A stretch of 64,000 nucleotides of DNA from Chalara sp. BL73 (Eukaryota > Ascomycota > Leotiomycetes > Helotiales): the NCBI GenBank assembly GCA_918026815.1, contig CAKJVC010000010.1, positions 1,862,501 to 1,926,500 on the forward strand, written 5' to 3'. The notes below the pieces were generated by a model, which was not told the origin of the DNA, did no database searches, and was given only the letters and a program-made list of their open reading frames with translations. Position 1 is the stretch's first letter; every line of letters begins with the position of its first letter. Positions 42,974 to 53,528 of the stretch are shown here, piece after piece. Position numbers and translations under genes: made by a program.

Positions 42974-43513
42974 TGTAACAGCCAGGATCCGTCAAACCAG
43001 CTCAAGACCCCAGATATGGAATAAAAGTCCTTACGGGGGAAATTGAGGTTTCGGCTACGCAACGATCTGGACTGCAAACGGCGAAAACAACCCATGGCCA
43101 GCTACAGGCTTGCAGCTACTACCAGGGCGTATGACCGAAACTGTCGCGGGCTTCAGTTGATAGAATACCTTCGGGGATACTAAAGTCGAAAGCTTGGTGA
43201 CTCTGTAGGTAAAGGATACAGAACAGTCGAAGGGTGAAGGGTATAAAAAGAAGCTAGAACTCCTTGGGAGAGGGTAAGCTTAAGTCTTTCATAGATTCAA
43301 GGGCCTATATTTCATACCTACAATACTTGCATTGCCAGTCACATGTCCTCATCGCACATATGTCCTCACTTGCTGTATTGCAATCCCTCCTGCTGCCCTC
43401 TCTTTGTTACTGTCGGAATGCCTATCACGTAGCAAAAGGCGTAGTAGCTGTGACTACGCTCTTGCTGGTGTGGTTCTGGGGTGAAACTATGTACATGCAT
43501 TCCAACAGTTACA
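42974..43513 (+). mobile_element. LTR family E, interrupted by a small family C element
   Basis: TGTAACAGCCAGGATCC...CTCTTTGTTAC, then the nested element, then ...GTTACA. Promoter-like TATAAAAAG near 43240. No matching duplication at the outer ends. Confidence 0.7.
43411..43507 (+). mobile_element. 97-bp family C mini-LTR, TSD GTTAC
   Basis: TGTCGGAATGC ... GCATTCCAACA with an exact GTTAC duplication at 43406..43410 and 43508..43512. It retains the GCGTAGT...ACTACGC stem-loop but lacks about half of the usual LTR. Confidence 0.88.
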
Positions 43514-44378
43514 ATATTGGAGAAAATATATTAACAGACAGATTGTACCTCTTCACATGCGACTAGGTACTGTTATTATTGGTCCAGAAGTTGACGAAGG
43601 CTATGAATGGATTTTACAGCAGCTGCCCGCGAGGGCTTAGCGAGGTTTATAGGTTCTTACAGTTATATAAAATACTTTTTGTTTACAATACTAATAAATG
43701 GTGGCTTTTATCCTAGGATAAACCAATATGTATTTGAAAGTACTACTGTATTGTTGGAAAATCTGACTGCGTAGCTGGTAGTACCTCAAAAAGTGAGGTA
43801 TTGTGAACCTACAGGGATCTGGCGGGCAGAATGTCATTACATGGCCGGAGCCCACTATTATACAATGATGATTGAACCCAAACCTTCCCTTTAAGATGCA
43901 AATTTTCACTATAGCGTGGGTAGAGCTTACAAGTGTTTTTGTATTCCTGTATATGGGAGTTAATGGGAATGGGAATGTGAGCTACAGACAAGGAATGAAA
44001 ATAGATGAAGTTTATCATGATTGATTTCTTCTTCGGATGGCTTAATGCCCCTAGGGATATTTTCAGCTGCTTTATCTTGCATACCCATCCCTTCTCATAA
44101 GCATTGACTTACACTTGTCCTTGTCATGCGAAACTCTTAAGTGGATAAGTGTTTTTTATCAAAAGCCCAAGAGAACTTATTGAGTAATTGGTGTCGAATC
44201 TGAGGGACGAATCTGTCCCTGTTGAGGCTGTGTCAGAAAGCATATCCTCGGCCCCCGCTTTCGTCTTATCTTCATAGTTGAACCTCCAGACTCCACAACC
44301 TTCGCAAGATGTCATCTCGTCCACAGGGTTCTTCGCACTCTGAAGCTGTTAGGATCCGAAGCAAATAACGGCACCGCT
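43514..44378. other. Upstream region of regulator paralogue 2
   Basis: No gene recognised. Presumed promoter and 5' UTR of the gene at 44379. Confidence 0.4.
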
Positions 44379-45545
44379 ATGCGACCAAGGCGTATACATA
44401 AGAAATCACGTCACGGATGCGACCAATGCAAGAAGCGGCGGGTCAAATGTGATGAGGTCTTTCCAACTTGTTCAAATTGTACCGCTCGCGAAACAGAATG
44501 CCATTACTCGATACCAACTCGACGCACTCATTCCCGCCTAGAATTAGGTTCCGCTTCCAATCCAACCACTCCTGATTCTGCTGGATCTCGCTCCCAAACG
44601 GTTACCGCCACAATTGCTTCTCTTAGAGTCGATTTTTGCTCGTGGAGGAGACGAAGAGAGCTCGAACTCATGCAATTTTGGTTCTCGAAAACATATCAAA
44701 GCTTCACACTCAAGAATTCTGATCTGTTCAAAGGCCATGCCGTGTCCGAATCGCTGAAACACGAGTATCTCGCTGATTCCATCTTTGCGCTCACGTCCCT
44801 CCACAGAGCAAGCGAGACGAGCGATCCAGCTCTTGCTGCATCCTATGTTAGTATAGCGCTGCAATACCAGAACGGCGCTATAGCTTCATTTAATAGTGCT
44901 TTGCACGATGTGACGCAGTCCAATTGTGATGCAATTTTCATTTCATCAATAATAATAATGGCATGTTCCGTCGTCTCGCCGTTCCTTCTAGCAGGAGACC
45001 ATGAGCTAGCGAGGTCGTCATTGGATAACGTTTTGGCTCTGCATGAGTTTATGCATGGAATCCATTCAATAGTCGAAATCAGTCGCCACTGGATTGAAAG
45101 CGGTCCTTGCAGAACAATATTCAGGACACCGTATGGACACGAACGCCAGGCAGAGATCATGGAGAACGAGACAGTACCTCCGATCACTCAGCTCTGGCAT
45201 TTGAACGATTTGGTGAATTGCAATGATCGAACTCGGCACAATATCTACGGATGTGCAATAAAGCAACTTGAGTGCTGCTCTGTAGAAGACAAGCACTGGG
45301 CAATCTCTTGGCTAGTGTCGACTGGAAAGGATTTTATTGACGGGTTACGAAAGAGAGAGCCAATGGCTTCGGCTATTCTCATATATTGGGGGGTTCTTCT
45401 TGATAAGCTGGACCAGATATGGTGGGCGAAGTATTCAGGACGCAGGCTGGTAGAAGATATTTCTACCATTCTACTTAGTTACGGACCCCAATGGGATGAG
45501 GCTACGGCATGGAGAAAGGATTATAAGCAGCATGTACGTTTCTAG
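44379..45545 (+). CDS. Zn2Cys6 transcription factor (paralogue 2)
   Basis: Single exon, 388 aa. MRPRRIHKKSRHGCDQC begins the binuclear zinc cluster (residues about 14-41, C-x2-C-x6-C-x6-C-x2-C-x6-C). The C-terminal region aligns along its length with the factor at 2564: LELMQFWF versus LELMHYWF, LKHEYLADSIFALTSLH, TQSNCDAIF, ISRHWIESGPCR, and WGVLLDKLDQIWWAKYSG. The two are thus paralogues about 41 kb apart, more similar in the regulatory domain than in the linker. It resembles the sterol-uptake-regulator-like group; the target is unknown. Codon use is less A/T-biased than in paralogue 1. Confidence 0.9.
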   Translation: MRPRRIHKKSRHGCDQCKKRRVKCDEVFPTCSNCTARETECHYSIPTRRTHSRLELGSASNPTTPDSAGSRSQTVTATIASLRVDFCSWRRRRELELMQFWFSKTYQSFTLKNSDLFKGHAVSESLKHEYLADSIFALTSLHRASETSDPALAASYVSIALQYQNGAIASFNSALHDVTQSNCDAIFISSIIIMACSVVSPFLLAGDHELARSSLDNVLALHEFMHGIHSIVEISRHWIESGPCRTIFRTPYGHERQAEIMENETVPPITQLWHLNDLVNCNDRTRHNIYGCAIKQLECCSVEDKHWAISWLVSTGKDFIDGLRKREPMASAILIYWGVLLDKLDQIWWAKYSGRRLVEDISTILLSYGPQWDEATAWRKDYKQHVRF

Positions 45546-45627
45546 ATTCACACGTTGACAAATTGGAGAGGAGGTGGTCATCACACTTCAGAATAAATGC
45601 ACCGGATGGGGTTAGAGGAATGGATAT

Positions 45628-45861
45628 TGTTGAACAGGCTAGGTCTAAGGACCGATTGGGGAAGTTGTAAGTATGCTTGCGCAAGATGCATACGTACTTT
45701 TGGCCTTCGATGATGAATCTACATACGTATGTGATACTCACACCTCTATAAGTAGAGGGATTCTCTCCTGTAGTTTAGATTCTACAACCTTTCAGCAATT
45801 GACTCGTTTACCCTATGCTCTCCGAAGGTTCCGTGATTCTCTTTCTTCTTCTATTTCAACA
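45628..45861 (+). mobile_element. Solo LTR, family F, TSD GATAT
   Basis: TGTTGAACAGGCTAGG...CTATTTCAACA, 234 bp, with GATAT at 45623..45627 and 45862..45866. Confidence 0.9.
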
Positions 45862-47216
45862 GATATCCTCATTGTTTGAGCTAAATATTGAAGACAACCT
45901 GGGGTTTAGTGACCAGAGAAAATCCTGAAAAAGGCAGGCTAACTCGTCTGCAATCTTAATGTCACTCCAGAATGCCTACTCCAAGCCATCCTCGTATGCC
46001 CCGTCGTTGATCACAATACTTCTATGAATTGGAGAATAAGTAAATGATTTGTCGCCGTCCTTACCTAGCTTAACCTTTAGCATGTATTATACATCCAATC
46101 GACAGTAATATTTAAAATTCGACAATAATTTGCGCCATATATCATAATTTATTTCATCTGTACCCAAGCCTGCGATACCTACACGCTTATCCGGATCACC
46201 CCATGTACCTTAGTTTTCGAACATGCTACGATCGGGTGATGGGGCCACTGAACGCCGCTTATTATCAGTTTCATAATCTTGCAATTTTTCTAATTTCTCC
46301 CTTCCTATAACACCGAAGTTGATTTTTTTCTACTTTCCTGAGCTTGGGACCTCAGGACAAGAGTGCGTAACATGTTCTTCATGTTATTGTTTTACCGTAA
46401 GTTACTCCAATACCCTTCAAATTAGTGCTCATTACTTATGAGGTTTCTCTCCTATCGGGGACAGTAATCTTCACTATTATGAAGCTAGTATATTCTCTTT
46501 TTGTCTTGGTTTTGCTGTCAATCTTTTTCTTAACCTAGAGCTCGAATTTATAAGCAGTAAGATTCTCTGCGACCTTTAGCTTCTACTTTCTCTTGATGGG
46601 CTTTAACTCGTCTATTTTTCACGAGAGTAAACGGACGTCCCTGTGTCAGGTTCACACTTATATCAAGCTTCTTTCCTTCCTTCCTCTTCTGTTGCTCAAG
46701 CTCAATAGCTTTACGAAGTCCCTTGTTTTCAAAGATATGTTTTATCTATTCCCTAGCAAACGCTTTTCTCAAATGCAAACTTTGAAAGCCCTATAAAACA
46801 TTCTTTAGACATGCGAGTATACCTTACGCTACACACTATCAAATCGCCAAGTTCTACCTAGTAGTAAGTAGCCATTGTGGTGCTTGACTGAAGGCTGCAA
46901 CGCAGACTGCTTCCCAGGTATTGCAAGAGTGATGGTACCCTTTCTTAGTATTATGCATGTTCAAGAGCAATGGTCTTTGCTTATTACTTCCGTCCTCGTG
47001 TCTGCGTCTCTCGCAGGACTTTAGCGTACCATACCTCAGTGTTAAAGCCATTGTTTGTCACTTCGTAAGATGAGGCTAGGTTATCACTGTCAATGCCATC
47101 ACCCAACAATAGCGGAGTAGGTGAATTGGTCGCCGAGCTGAACGATATCGCGAGGGACTAGTTTAATCGGAGGCAGACCGGGCGGCGGTAGCTCTCGATG
47201 AAAGTTTCTAAAGCAG
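45862..47216. other. 1.35-kb stretch with no recognised gene
   Basis: AT-rich, with no long frame resembling a protein. Probably old repeat sequence. Confidence 0.35.
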
Positions 47217-47834
47217 TGTAACAAACAGAGGGCAGCAGGAGGGATTGTAATATAGCAGGTAAGGACACATATGTTGTAGAGACACGTGACTGGCAAATTG
47301 TTGAGCAGGTTAGGTCTAAGGACCATGCCTAAAGTCTATTGTAGGCACCTGTAGGCACCAGTAGGCACCTGTAGGCATCAGTGTGTTGACATGTGGGTAT
47401 CACACCCCTATAAGTAGAGGGATTCTCTTCTGTAGTTTAGGTTCTATAACCTTCAGTAATTGACACTGATTGCCCTATACTCTCTGAAGGCTCCGTGACT
47501 ACTTCCCTCTATTTGAACAAAAAGTAATAGTATTGTATTTATGCGAGATGTAGGTCTTCGAGTCTATGAGAGACTCAAGCTTGCCCACCCTCAAGGAGAT
47601 CTAGGTTCCTTATATATCCTTCGCCCCTCGACTGTGTTGTATTCTTTTCCTACAGTGTCACCAAGCTTGTGATTTTAGTATTAATCTAACAGCTGAAGCC
47701 CACGACAGTCCAGGTCATACGCCTTTGTAGTGGCTGCAAGCCTGTAGCTGCTGTAGCTGAAGCCCTTAATTTCTGCCCTAAGGACTGTTATTCCATATCC
47801 GGGGCCTTGCATTGACGGATCCTGGCTGTTACAT
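47217..47834 (-). mobile_element. LTR family E, reverse, interrupted by LTR F
   Basis: TGTAACAAACAGAGG ... GATCCTGGCTGTTACA; both ends are present and match the 42974 copy reversed. A family F LTR lies inside at 47299..47519. Outer duplication not visible. Confidence 0.7.
47299..47519 (+). mobile_element. LTR family F nested in LTR E
   Basis: TGTTGAGCAGGTTAGG...CTCTATTTGAACA. Carries three to four GTAGGCACC/TGTAGGCA repeats near 47340-47380. The flanking 5-mers differ. Confidence 0.7.
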
Positions 47835-47871
47835 CTTTACATAACTTTCTTCGCTTCCTGCACATATTATT

Positions 47872-48092
47872 GTAACAACTCAAGGTGAATAGGGATCTCG
47901 ATCCGTAGATCTCAGGGAGGACTCAAAGGTATGAACAGCTATCAATTGGTATAACGAAAAGAACAAGCTACGGGCAGAAGAAGGGAAAGAAAGAAACGCT
48001 TTTATATACAGGAACTGGCCGGAGGCCAGTATAAGCGAGCTCTGGGGTGTCCGGTGCCAAGCTCCAGGCGAGAAGAGGCCAGGGCCGTGACA
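47872..48092 (-). mobile_element. Solo LTR, family B, reverse
   Basis: TGTAACAACTCAAGG...CAGGGCCGTGACA, 221 bp. The flanks ATTAT and GAAAT do not match. It bounds the truncated dioxygenase on its 3' side. Confidence 0.75.
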
Positions 48093-48169
48093 GAAATGCA
48101 GAGGATGATAGAGAGGAAGCTAATGAATGTGACCCTACTTTGGATTGTATTGAAATTAAGTAGTTATTC

Positions 48170-48971
48170 AATAATTAATTATTTGGTGGAATTGGTATTC
48201 TAGAAAATCGCTAATTTTGAGCGATCTGAATGGGGGGTTAAGGGAATGTAGGTGCACGGACTTACAGTCTTCCTGATTCGAGTCCTGTTGTTCGTATAGC
48301 CCGTTCGTACTCACTTGCCAGATATCAACTATAGCGCCAGCAACAGGAGCACTTGTAGCTGCGTCTAGAGCTTGACCATGCATATAGATGAACTCGCCGT
48401 TCTCAGGCGCAGATCTGACGATGGAGGTATCGTTGGAGGAATCAGGGGGCATCAGGAGCGTGGGCTGTGGTGGAGAACATGATATCGTCGGCTAGACTAA
48501 TGATAATTTAATTAGGCTGCATCGCATTCAAATAGAGGAGGACGACATATGATTCAAGACCGAAGACGTCACACACAAGTTTGGCCTCATTGCGTTTGTC
48601 GTCGCTGATATTACCAGCCCAGTTAATAAGTGTCGGAATACCTACCACGTAACAAAAGGCGTAGAAGCTGTGACTACGCTCTTACTGGTGTGGTTCTCGC
48701 ATCTGTTGATTGATTGTTCTAAGCTACGGCCTATTGTCAGGTAGTTATATAGTGGTAGAAGCCCACAATCCCCGTGATCCGATGGAACGCATTCATTCCA
48801 ACAATACGATTCCCGCCACTCCATCCACTCATCCACCGTGAGGTTTACCTCACGAGCGAAATCGTGGATATGACGAATAAGAGACCAATGATCTTCCTCG
48901 TCCGAGAGGGCGCATTTTGCCCTGTCGCATTGATGGCATTCTCTGAAGGTTTGGTCTAGCAAGTACCCCAT
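48170..48971 (-). pseudogene. Intradiol ring-cleavage dioxygenase (hydroxyquinol/catechol 1,2-type), disrupted and truncated
   Basis: Minus-strand fragments follow family order: DHWSLIRHIHDFAREVNL and TVDEWMEW (N-terminal helical domain, 48971..48804), then a solo LTR, then NWAGNISDDKRNEAKLVCDV and FGLESYVV, then GEFIYMHGQALDAATSAPVA and GAIVDIWQVSTNGLYEQQD. After the QQD motif a GTAAGT intron donor appears and the sequence is lost; no downstream exon with the catalytic Tyr and His ligands is found before LTR B at 48092. Intradiol dioxygenases open catechol or hydroxyquinol rings. At least one stop and a frame change also occur. The gene is dead twice over, by insertion and by loss of its 3' half. 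Confidence 0.8.
48631..48803 (+). mobile_element. Solo LTR, family C, inside the dioxygenase gene
   Basis: TGTCGGAATACC...TCATTCCAACA, 173 bp. The flanks ATAAG and ATACG are a 5-bp duplication with one mismatch. It contains a GCGTAGA...ACTACGC stem-loop. Confidence 0.85.
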
Positions 48972-49717
48972 GCTCTACTAGTTTGGATGACGGTTGAGGC
49001 ATCCTATCGATGAAAACGAGTAGAGAGCTCAAACGCCTATATAGAAATGAAATTACTGCCAGCTCAGGAGAGATATCTCTTGCATTTGGAGTTTCCCCGG
49101 GTGTGGTGCTTCTATCTGATGTCGTTCTACACTGCCCGCATCCCTGGTGTCCAACCATCTCGGATCGGGTCGGATCGGATCGGATCTAACATGCCGACTA
49201 CGGTGTGTAAAATGTTTTTGCGTGACCCCCGCATATTCCACACTTCTTTCCAGTCGATCCCGATCCCAGACCTCCCCGCGTCTAGGCAGTACGCTACTAT
49301 CAGCAAAAGGATTAATCCGCCTCCCGTCGTTTTACCCCACACCAGTGATGTTTCAGGCGTGATGGTGGGACATTACCTATTCGGCAAATACCTCGGATAC
49401 CACCAAAAAGTGACGAACATCTATTTTGACATATATACCGTAAAAGTACACTCTAGTAATACAATACATAGTGTAACAATATAGACTATATTAATACTGT
49501 TGTTATAGCGTGTGTTGTATTACTACAGTGTATGTCGTTACAGCCTTTGTCGCTACAGCCTGTGTCGTAACACATGCTACAGCAATACAACATACATTAT
49601 AGCTACATAATACATATTCATAATACATATTCATAATACATATTCATAATACATATTCATAATACATATTGTAGCAATGTAATATACTGCAATAAAACAT
49701 TTTATAGTAATACTATT
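48972..49717. other. Spacer with tandem repeats
   Basis: Contains repeated GGATC(G) units near 49158-49190 and four and a half copies of the 13-bp unit TAATACATATTCA at 49608..49670. No gene recognised. Confidence 0.5.
49608..49670 (+). repeat. 13-bp tandem repeat
   Basis: Unit TAATACATATTCA, four perfect copies plus a partial. Confidence 0.9.
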
Positions 49718-49925
49718 TGTTCAACAGAAAGATTCACGTGGCCTTCAGAGAGTATAGGGCAAACAAGTATCAAATGCTGAAGGTTATAGAATCTAAACTA
49801 TAAGTAGAGGGATCCTCTACTTATAGAGGTATGATACTCACAGTAGGTATCGCGCTGATGCCTACTGTTGCCTACTGGAGCCTACAATAGGCTAGGTATG
49901 ATCCTTAGACCTAACCTGTTCAACA
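49718..49925 (-). mobile_element. Solo LTR, family F, reverse, TSD CTATT
   Basis: TGTTCAACAGAAAG...CCTAACCTGTTCAACA, 208 bp, with CTATT at 49713..49717 and 49926..49930. Confidence 0.9.
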
Positions 49926-50333
49926 CTATTGCTACAGCCTGTGTCGGTACAGCACGACAAAATAGCAGTTTTATGAGAAATATAAGTATTTTCTATAGTA
50001 TTATTTGGTATTTCGTCAACCAGTATCTCAAATGCTATACGTTTGCGCCAAGAGACAAAAGGTCGTGTTTCGGGTATTCGTCAAAATACGTATGGTAAGT
50101 GAGATATCTGCTGTTAATCATTTGGCCCCTTTCCCGGCCAAGTATTGCTCTTAACGGAGAAAGGACAGCGAAGCAAATAAACAAAGAGGTCTTCAATTAA
50201 GGCGGCAGTTAGGAACACATGGTTATATGATGCATAGTTTTGTAGCTAAAGTCTGTTTATAACATGGAGGTACAACAAATTAGATCATGGGACAGGCTTA
50301 TCCTATGCGGTTCGTTTGGGGCATTGTACAATT
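49926..50333. other. 3' flank of the alcohol dehydrogenase gene, no gene seen
   Basis: No coding signal. Confidence 0.4.
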
Positions 50334-51576
50334 TCAAGAGATATTATTCCAATTTAGGACAGCCTTCACGGTTCTGCCTTCCTTAGTGTCCTTTATTGCC
50401 TTTGCGAAATCCATGATGTCGTAATTAACGACGATTTTCTCCAGAGGGTAGTGCCCTTTCTGGTGCTGGTCAATTAAATATAAAATCATCTGGATTGACA
50501 AACGAGGGGTTAGCTAGAGGCTTTGGCATATTTTTGAAAGATTGTGGGAAATTACCTCTTGGCTAATACTCCCGCCCTGATGGCTGCCTACGTATTCTCT
50601 TCCCATCACGAGATGACTGAAAACATCTACAGATGCACGTTTACCGGGCGCTGGTGCGCCAACCGAACATGCACGACCTCGTGTGCCTAGAGAGTCTATC
50701 ATGGTCTCAATAACTGTTATTACACCTGAACAGTCTAACGAATATTGCACACCGTTGGGTGGGCAGATTCGCTTGATTTCTTTTACCACATCCACTTCAG
50801 AGCTATTGATGACTCTTGTAGCGCCAAGTTCTTTGGCTAATTCCAGGCGTGTAGGCTGGATATCTACGGCAATGATTTCCTTCGCCTGACGGATGGCGGC
50901 TGCCATGACGGCGCTCAGGCCAACAGACCCGACGCCAAAAATAGCAACGCTGCTGCCTGGCTGCACGTTTAAAGTGTTCAGGATTGCACCAGCTCCGGTC
51001 TGTAAGCCGCAACCAAGCGGAGCGAAAAGTGCCAGGGAAATGTCCTGTGGCACTTTTACCAGGCTGTTGCGGTGGACAACTGCAAAGCGTGAGAGTGAGC
51101 TCTGGCCGAAGAAATGCCCATGGAGTTTTGAGCCATCCTGGAGTGAGAGCGCCGAGGTGTTGTCGCTGCGTTGTCCGCCGAAGTTAAGCTCTAATAAGTT
51201 TTCACAGTACGGTACTTGACCAGACCTGCACTGATCACAGTTTTTGCAGAACGCATAGCTGAGAAGAACCTTGTCTCCCTTAGCAACTTCAGTAACTTCA
51301 GACCCAGTTTCAATCACGACCCCGGCCCCTGACTTAGGAATTAGTAGGATAATCAGGAGACATTGGACATGCAATTAGCCCACCTTCGTGCCCGAAAACC
51401 GCCGGTACTTGAGCTGGGAGAATCCCCGTAGCGCATGATAGATCTGTATGGCAGATACCCGTGGCATGAATCTCAACTAATGCTTCAGCCGGGTGTAATG
51501 CGTTGATCCTAATATTTTCCAAAGTAAATGGACCATTGATCTCTCTGAGAACGAGAGCCGTAGTTTCGGAGGGCAT
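50334..51576 (-). CDS. Zinc-dependent alcohol dehydrogenase (MDR family, aryl-alcohol-type)
   Basis: Exons on the minus strand are 51576..51384, 51328..50556 and 50489..50334, giving 373 aa, the usual length. Catalytic zinc ligands: Cys42 in GICHTD, then His63-Glu64 in GHE. The structural-zinc cysteines are at about 92, 95, 98 and 106 (CKNCDQCRSGQVPYC). The Rossmann loop is GVGSVG. The long insert between the structural zinc loop and HGHFFGQSSLSRFAVV is shared with class III-like and benzyl-alcohol dehydrogenases, so an aryl or long-chain alcohol is more likely than ethanol; that is inference. The exon 3 tail ends KAVLNWNNIS. It is divergent from the serine hydrolase at 52377, with the aldehyde dehydrogenase nearby at 54406, a logical next step. 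Confidence 0.92.
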
Positions 51577-52376
51577 GATGATGAGTACGCTGTAGTGTTG
51601 CCGCTGTATTTTGTAATGTCTCGTCCTATGTGTGGTCTCAATTTATTAGGTATCTTGTGCCGGTCATATTCTTCTGCCTCATCCGGAGACCTCACTATTA
51701 AGAGGAGCTGAAATTTGTATTAGTTGATTTTAAGTTAGACTAGAAGGCTTTTTTGCGGGGTTAGTTGCTCTGCGGATGTCATTTCCGGGACCCAGTATAC
51801 GAGCAATTCATGGGAAATATCCCCCATCCTTTCCAATCTCGGAAGCTTCGGTCCGAGAACTGAGGGACACTTTCTCCCACTTCCAGAGAGGAGAGCGATA
51901 TCTCTTGCTAAATGGTGTTGTGACGCTCTTAAATCCCCATCACACAATGCACACATGCTCATGTCGAGGCGCGATAAGTATAAGGAATCGGCGTATTTAG
52001 TGATGGTAAAAATAACAAGTTTTTGTGGTCTGCCGTTTCCCACCTATGTAGCGGTAATATGTGTACGCACCACACGTCACAAGGAACAGCGCATTAAAGA
52101 AGATAGCCTTAAATTTGGTTCCAAATTATATAGAAAGAACTAATAAGCCAAATTACCCTTTACCAGCATTCATTTATTTCTTGCAATGTGCATGGGCGTG
52201 TATAACTGGGATGTCGGATCGGAAAATAACATGTGATAGACGCATTTGTCAGCGACTAGTTGTTTTCCCAGTATATATTAGTAGCACAGCTCTTGCCGGG
52301 CGATGGTAATTAAGATTCACCGTATTTTAGAACTACCTCATTTCAGTATTCAGATCATTTTCTCTTATACGAAAAG
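51577..52376. promoter_or_regulatory. Divergent intergenic region between ADH and serine hydrolase
   Basis: 800 bp with no gene. A TCGGTCCGA palindrome (CGG-N1-CCG) at 51848..51856 lies 272 bp upstream of the dehydrogenase start. Presumed promoters for both genes. Confidence 0.4.
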
Positions 52377-53528
52377 ATGGCGCGGGTTGAGGGACTATGC
52401 CAGGCAAGATTCAAAAAAGTCGAAAAGCTGTTCCAAGATTTGCTAGAAAAAGGAGAGGAAGTTGGAGCATCTATCAGTGTTAACATTGATGGGAATCCAG
52501 TTGTCGACCTTTGGGGAGGATACGTAGACAATTGTCGCACTTGCCCCTGGGAGAGCAATACGATTGTCAATGTGTTTTCGACCACCAAAACAGTGAGCGC
52601 TTTAGCAGCACTTATGCTCGTGGACCGTGGGCTTTTGGATATTGATGCTAAAGTATCTAAATACTGGCCCGAATTTGCTGCTAATGGCAAGCAAGACATC
52701 CAAATTCGCCATGTCCTGTCTCACACATCTGGTGTTTCTGGGTGGGATAAGCCGGTCACGATCGAAGATATTTGCGATTTTGAGAAAGCCACCGCAATGC
52801 TTGAAAAGCAGGCACCTTGGTGGGTACCAGGAACTGCGTCAGGCTATCATGGCTTCACGCTGGGGCATCTTATTGGAAAGTTGGTCCGCCAAACTACTGG
52901 TAGGACTTTGAAGCAGTTTGTTCGAGAGGAAATTGCCGTTCCACTTAATGCAGACTTTCAAATAGGCGTTACGGATGAAGATCTGCCACGAGTATCAGAT
53001 ATTATTCCGTTTTCTCCGCCACTTGCGCCGCCCAATCTCCCGCCCGGTTCAATTGCCGCCAAGACTTTCTTGAACCCACCTATGGACCCTACCGCCGCTA
53101 ATAGCGCTGTATGGAGGAGAGCGGAGCTTGGAGCGGGCAATGGGCATGGAAATGCTCGATCTGTAGCTCGCATACTTTCTTCTATTAGCCTTGGAGGGCG
53201 AGTTGACGGTGTGCGGCTTCTATCCCCACAAACTATCGATCTTATTTTCCATGAGCAAGCGCGGGGTATTGACCTTGCAACCGGACAGTTTTTGCGTTTC
53301 GGTATTGGATTTGGCCTGACCGGGAATGGAGAAACCTATGTTGATAATTGGATTCCTTCGGGGCGTGTGTGCTACTGGGGTGGATTTGGAGGTTCGATAG
53401 GCATTATTGACCTTGACCGCAGGCTCACCATCTCATATGTGATGAACAAACTAGAGAACGTAGGTCTGGGAAATAGCCGGACGAAGTTGTTTGTCAAGGC
53501 TATCTACGAAGCGCTTGACACGGTCTAG
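52377..53528 (+). CDS. Beta-lactamase-fold serine hydrolase (class C / EstB-LovD-like)
   Basis: Single exon, 383 aa. The catalytic SxxK motif is STTK at residues 68-71 (NVFSTTKTVSALA). RHVLSHTSGVSGW follows at about residue 115. The second catalytic Tyr is probably in ASGYHGFTLGHLIG. WGGFGGSIGIIDLD in the C-terminal part replaces the KTG box. In fungi such proteins act as esterases or acyltransferases on small molecules rather than as antibiotic-resistance enzymes. The substrate is unknown. It shares its promoter region with the zinc ADH and could hydrolyse an ester to the alcohol that the ADH oxidises. Confidence 0.92.
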   Translation: MARVEGLCQARFKKVEKLFQDLLEKGEEVGASISVNIDGNPVVDLWGGYVDNCRTCPWESNTIVNVFSTTKTVSALAALMLVDRGLLDIDAKVSKYWPEFAANGKQDIQIRHVLSHTSGVSGWDKPVTIEDICDFEKATAMLEKQAPWWVPGTASGYHGFTLGHLIGKLVRQTTGRTLKQFVREEIAVPLNADFQIGVTDEDLPRVSDIIPFSPPLAPPNLPPGSIAAKTFLNPPMDPTAANSAVWRRAELGAGNGHGNARSVARILSSISLGGRVDGVRLLSPQTIDLIFHEQARGIDLATGQFLRFGIGFGLTGNGETYVDNWIPSGRVCYWGGFGGSIGIIDLDRRLTISYVMNKLENVGLGNSRTKLFVKAIYEALDTV

